This document shows positions 4,845 through 5,532 of a stretch of 5,532 bases of DNA, in pieces. The notes under the pieces were generated by a model that made no database searches, had not been told where the DNA came from, and was given only the letters and a program-made list of their open reading frames with translations. The position numbers and the translations under genes were made by a program. The stretch spans positions 1-5,532 of the forward strand of contig QNZR01000051.1 of assembly GCA_003978475.1 (NCBI GenBank). The letters are read 5' to 3'. The DNA is from Sulfurimonas sp. GTDB taxonomy: Bacteria; Campylobacterota; Campylobacteria; Campylobacterales; Sulfurimonadaceae. Every line of letters starts with the position of its first letter. Position 1 is the first letter of the stretch.

Positions 4845-5532
4845 ATGTCCGTCGTTTTAATTACAGGTGCCACATCGGGTATGGGAAAACTTACCGCGGA
4901 GCTACTGTCAAAAAGCGGTTATTGTGTCTATGCCGGAACACGGGATAGCGAGGCTAAAGAAATAGATGGTGCCACGCTTAAGCCCATCTATCTTGATGTC
5001 ACCAAAACCCGGAGTATTCAAGATGCGGTTGCGCATATTATGGCACAGGAAGGGCGCATTGATGTCTTGATCAACAACGCTGGCTATGGTCTGCTCTCTA
5101 CGGTTGAAGATGCTACCGATGATGAGATGTTTCGGCAATTTGATGTCAATGTGTTAGGACTGCTCAAAGTGACCCGCGCCGTACTGCCGCACATGCGTCA
5201 AGCACGCCACGGCGTTATTATTAACATCTCATCTTTTTTAGGAAAAATGGGCTTACCACTGCTGACACACTACAATGCTTCCAAATATGCCGTAGAAGGC
5301 ATTACCGATTCACTACGGTTTGAAACCCTGCCCTACAACATTCGGGTGCATGCCATTGAATCGGGTCTGTTTCGTACCAATTTTGTTCATAAAGGGCTGG
5401 CTGTCAATGCCCAAACTACAGCAGATGACTCGCCCTACAAAGCACTGGTGGATCACTTCGTTCCTATGGTTGCCAAAGCCATTAACGACGGACCCGATCC
5501 ACAACCCATAGCACAAGCCGTAAAAGCCATTA
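4845..5532 (+). CDS. Second classical short-chain dehydrogenase (SDR2), 3' end outside window
   Basis: The reading frame is open from ATG at 4845 to the window end (229 complete codons); about 40 residues are missing if it matches SDR1 in length. AGGGGG lies 6 bp before the start. It has TGATSGMG at 7-14, R33 (NADP-type position), D51, NNAG 77-80, N102, S130, and YNASK with Y143 and K147. It matches SDR1 at 72 of 110 positions over residues 71-180, counted by hand, so the two are paralogues and probably act on related substrates. One difference stands out: the usual PG after the sixth strand (IMPGFF in SDR1, residues 173-174) is SG here (IESGLF). It has its own promoter behind a likely AraC-type operator, so it appears to be a target of the upstream regulator. 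No catalytic residue is missing in the visible part. Confidence 0.9.
   Translation, partial: MSVVLITGATSGMGKLTAELLSKSGYCVYAGTRDSEAKEIDGATLKPIYLDVTKTRSIQDAVAHIMAQEGRIDVLINNAGYGLLSTVEDATDDEMFRQFDVNVLGLLKVTRAVLPHMRQARHGVIINISSFLGKMGLPLLTHYNASKYAVEGITDSLRFETLPYNIRVHAIESGLFRTNFVHKGLAVNAQTTADDSPYKALVDHFVPMVAKAINDGPDPQPIAQAVKAI

Noticed and set aside
3005..5532. Recent tandem duplication or assembly artefact producing two SDR genes
   Set aside because: The nucleotide sequences differ at many synonymous positions and in flanking DNA, so they are old paralogues rather than a copied segment.

Overview
The window looks like chromosomal DNA of a Gram-negative bacterium, most likely a free-living Campylobacterota member (Sulfurimonas/Sulfuricurvum/Sulfurovum type). 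This is inferred from the style of the proteins: an outer-membrane porin with a short N-terminal coiled-coil segment, a small exported FMN-binding protein, and tightly packed operons. No marker gene is present, so the taxon is a guess. No RNA gene, insertion sequence, CRISPR array or phage gene was seen.

Left half, minus strand (1-1878): a three-gene operon read right to left. It holds an outer-membrane porin (643-1878), then, 17 bp on, a secreted FMN-binding-domain protein with a flavinylation motif (95-625), then, by a 4-bp ATGA stop/start overlap, the first 32 codons of an unrecognised membrane protein that runs off the window (1-98). The AT-rich segment upstream of the porin carries two Fur-box-like sequences. 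The working picture is an iron-responsive envelope operon linking a porin to extracytoplasmic flavin-based electron transfer.

Intergenic region (1879-2027): a divergent control region with the Fur-like sites and a 19-bp palindrome. It also holds a very good sigma70 promoter pointing right (TTGTAA, 17 bp, TATAAT).

Right half, plus strand (2028-5532): an operon of an ATP-type 6-phosphofructokinase (2028-3005), a classical short-chain dehydrogenase (SDR1, 3005-3817) whose start overlaps the kinase stop (TGATG), and an AraC-family regulator (3818-4738) that starts on the base after the SDR1 stop. After a 106-bp gap comes a second, paralogous SDR (SDR2, 4845 to beyond the window end), about 65% identical to SDR1 over the core. 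That gap holds a 20-bp direct repeat with a 22-bp period. It sits just upstream of a promoter with a poor -35 and a good -10, the layout expected of an AraC-family operator. The simplest model is that the regulator made from the kinase-SDR1 operon activates SDR2. The substrate of the SDRs and the reason for a phosphofructokinase in the same transcript are not evident from the sequence.
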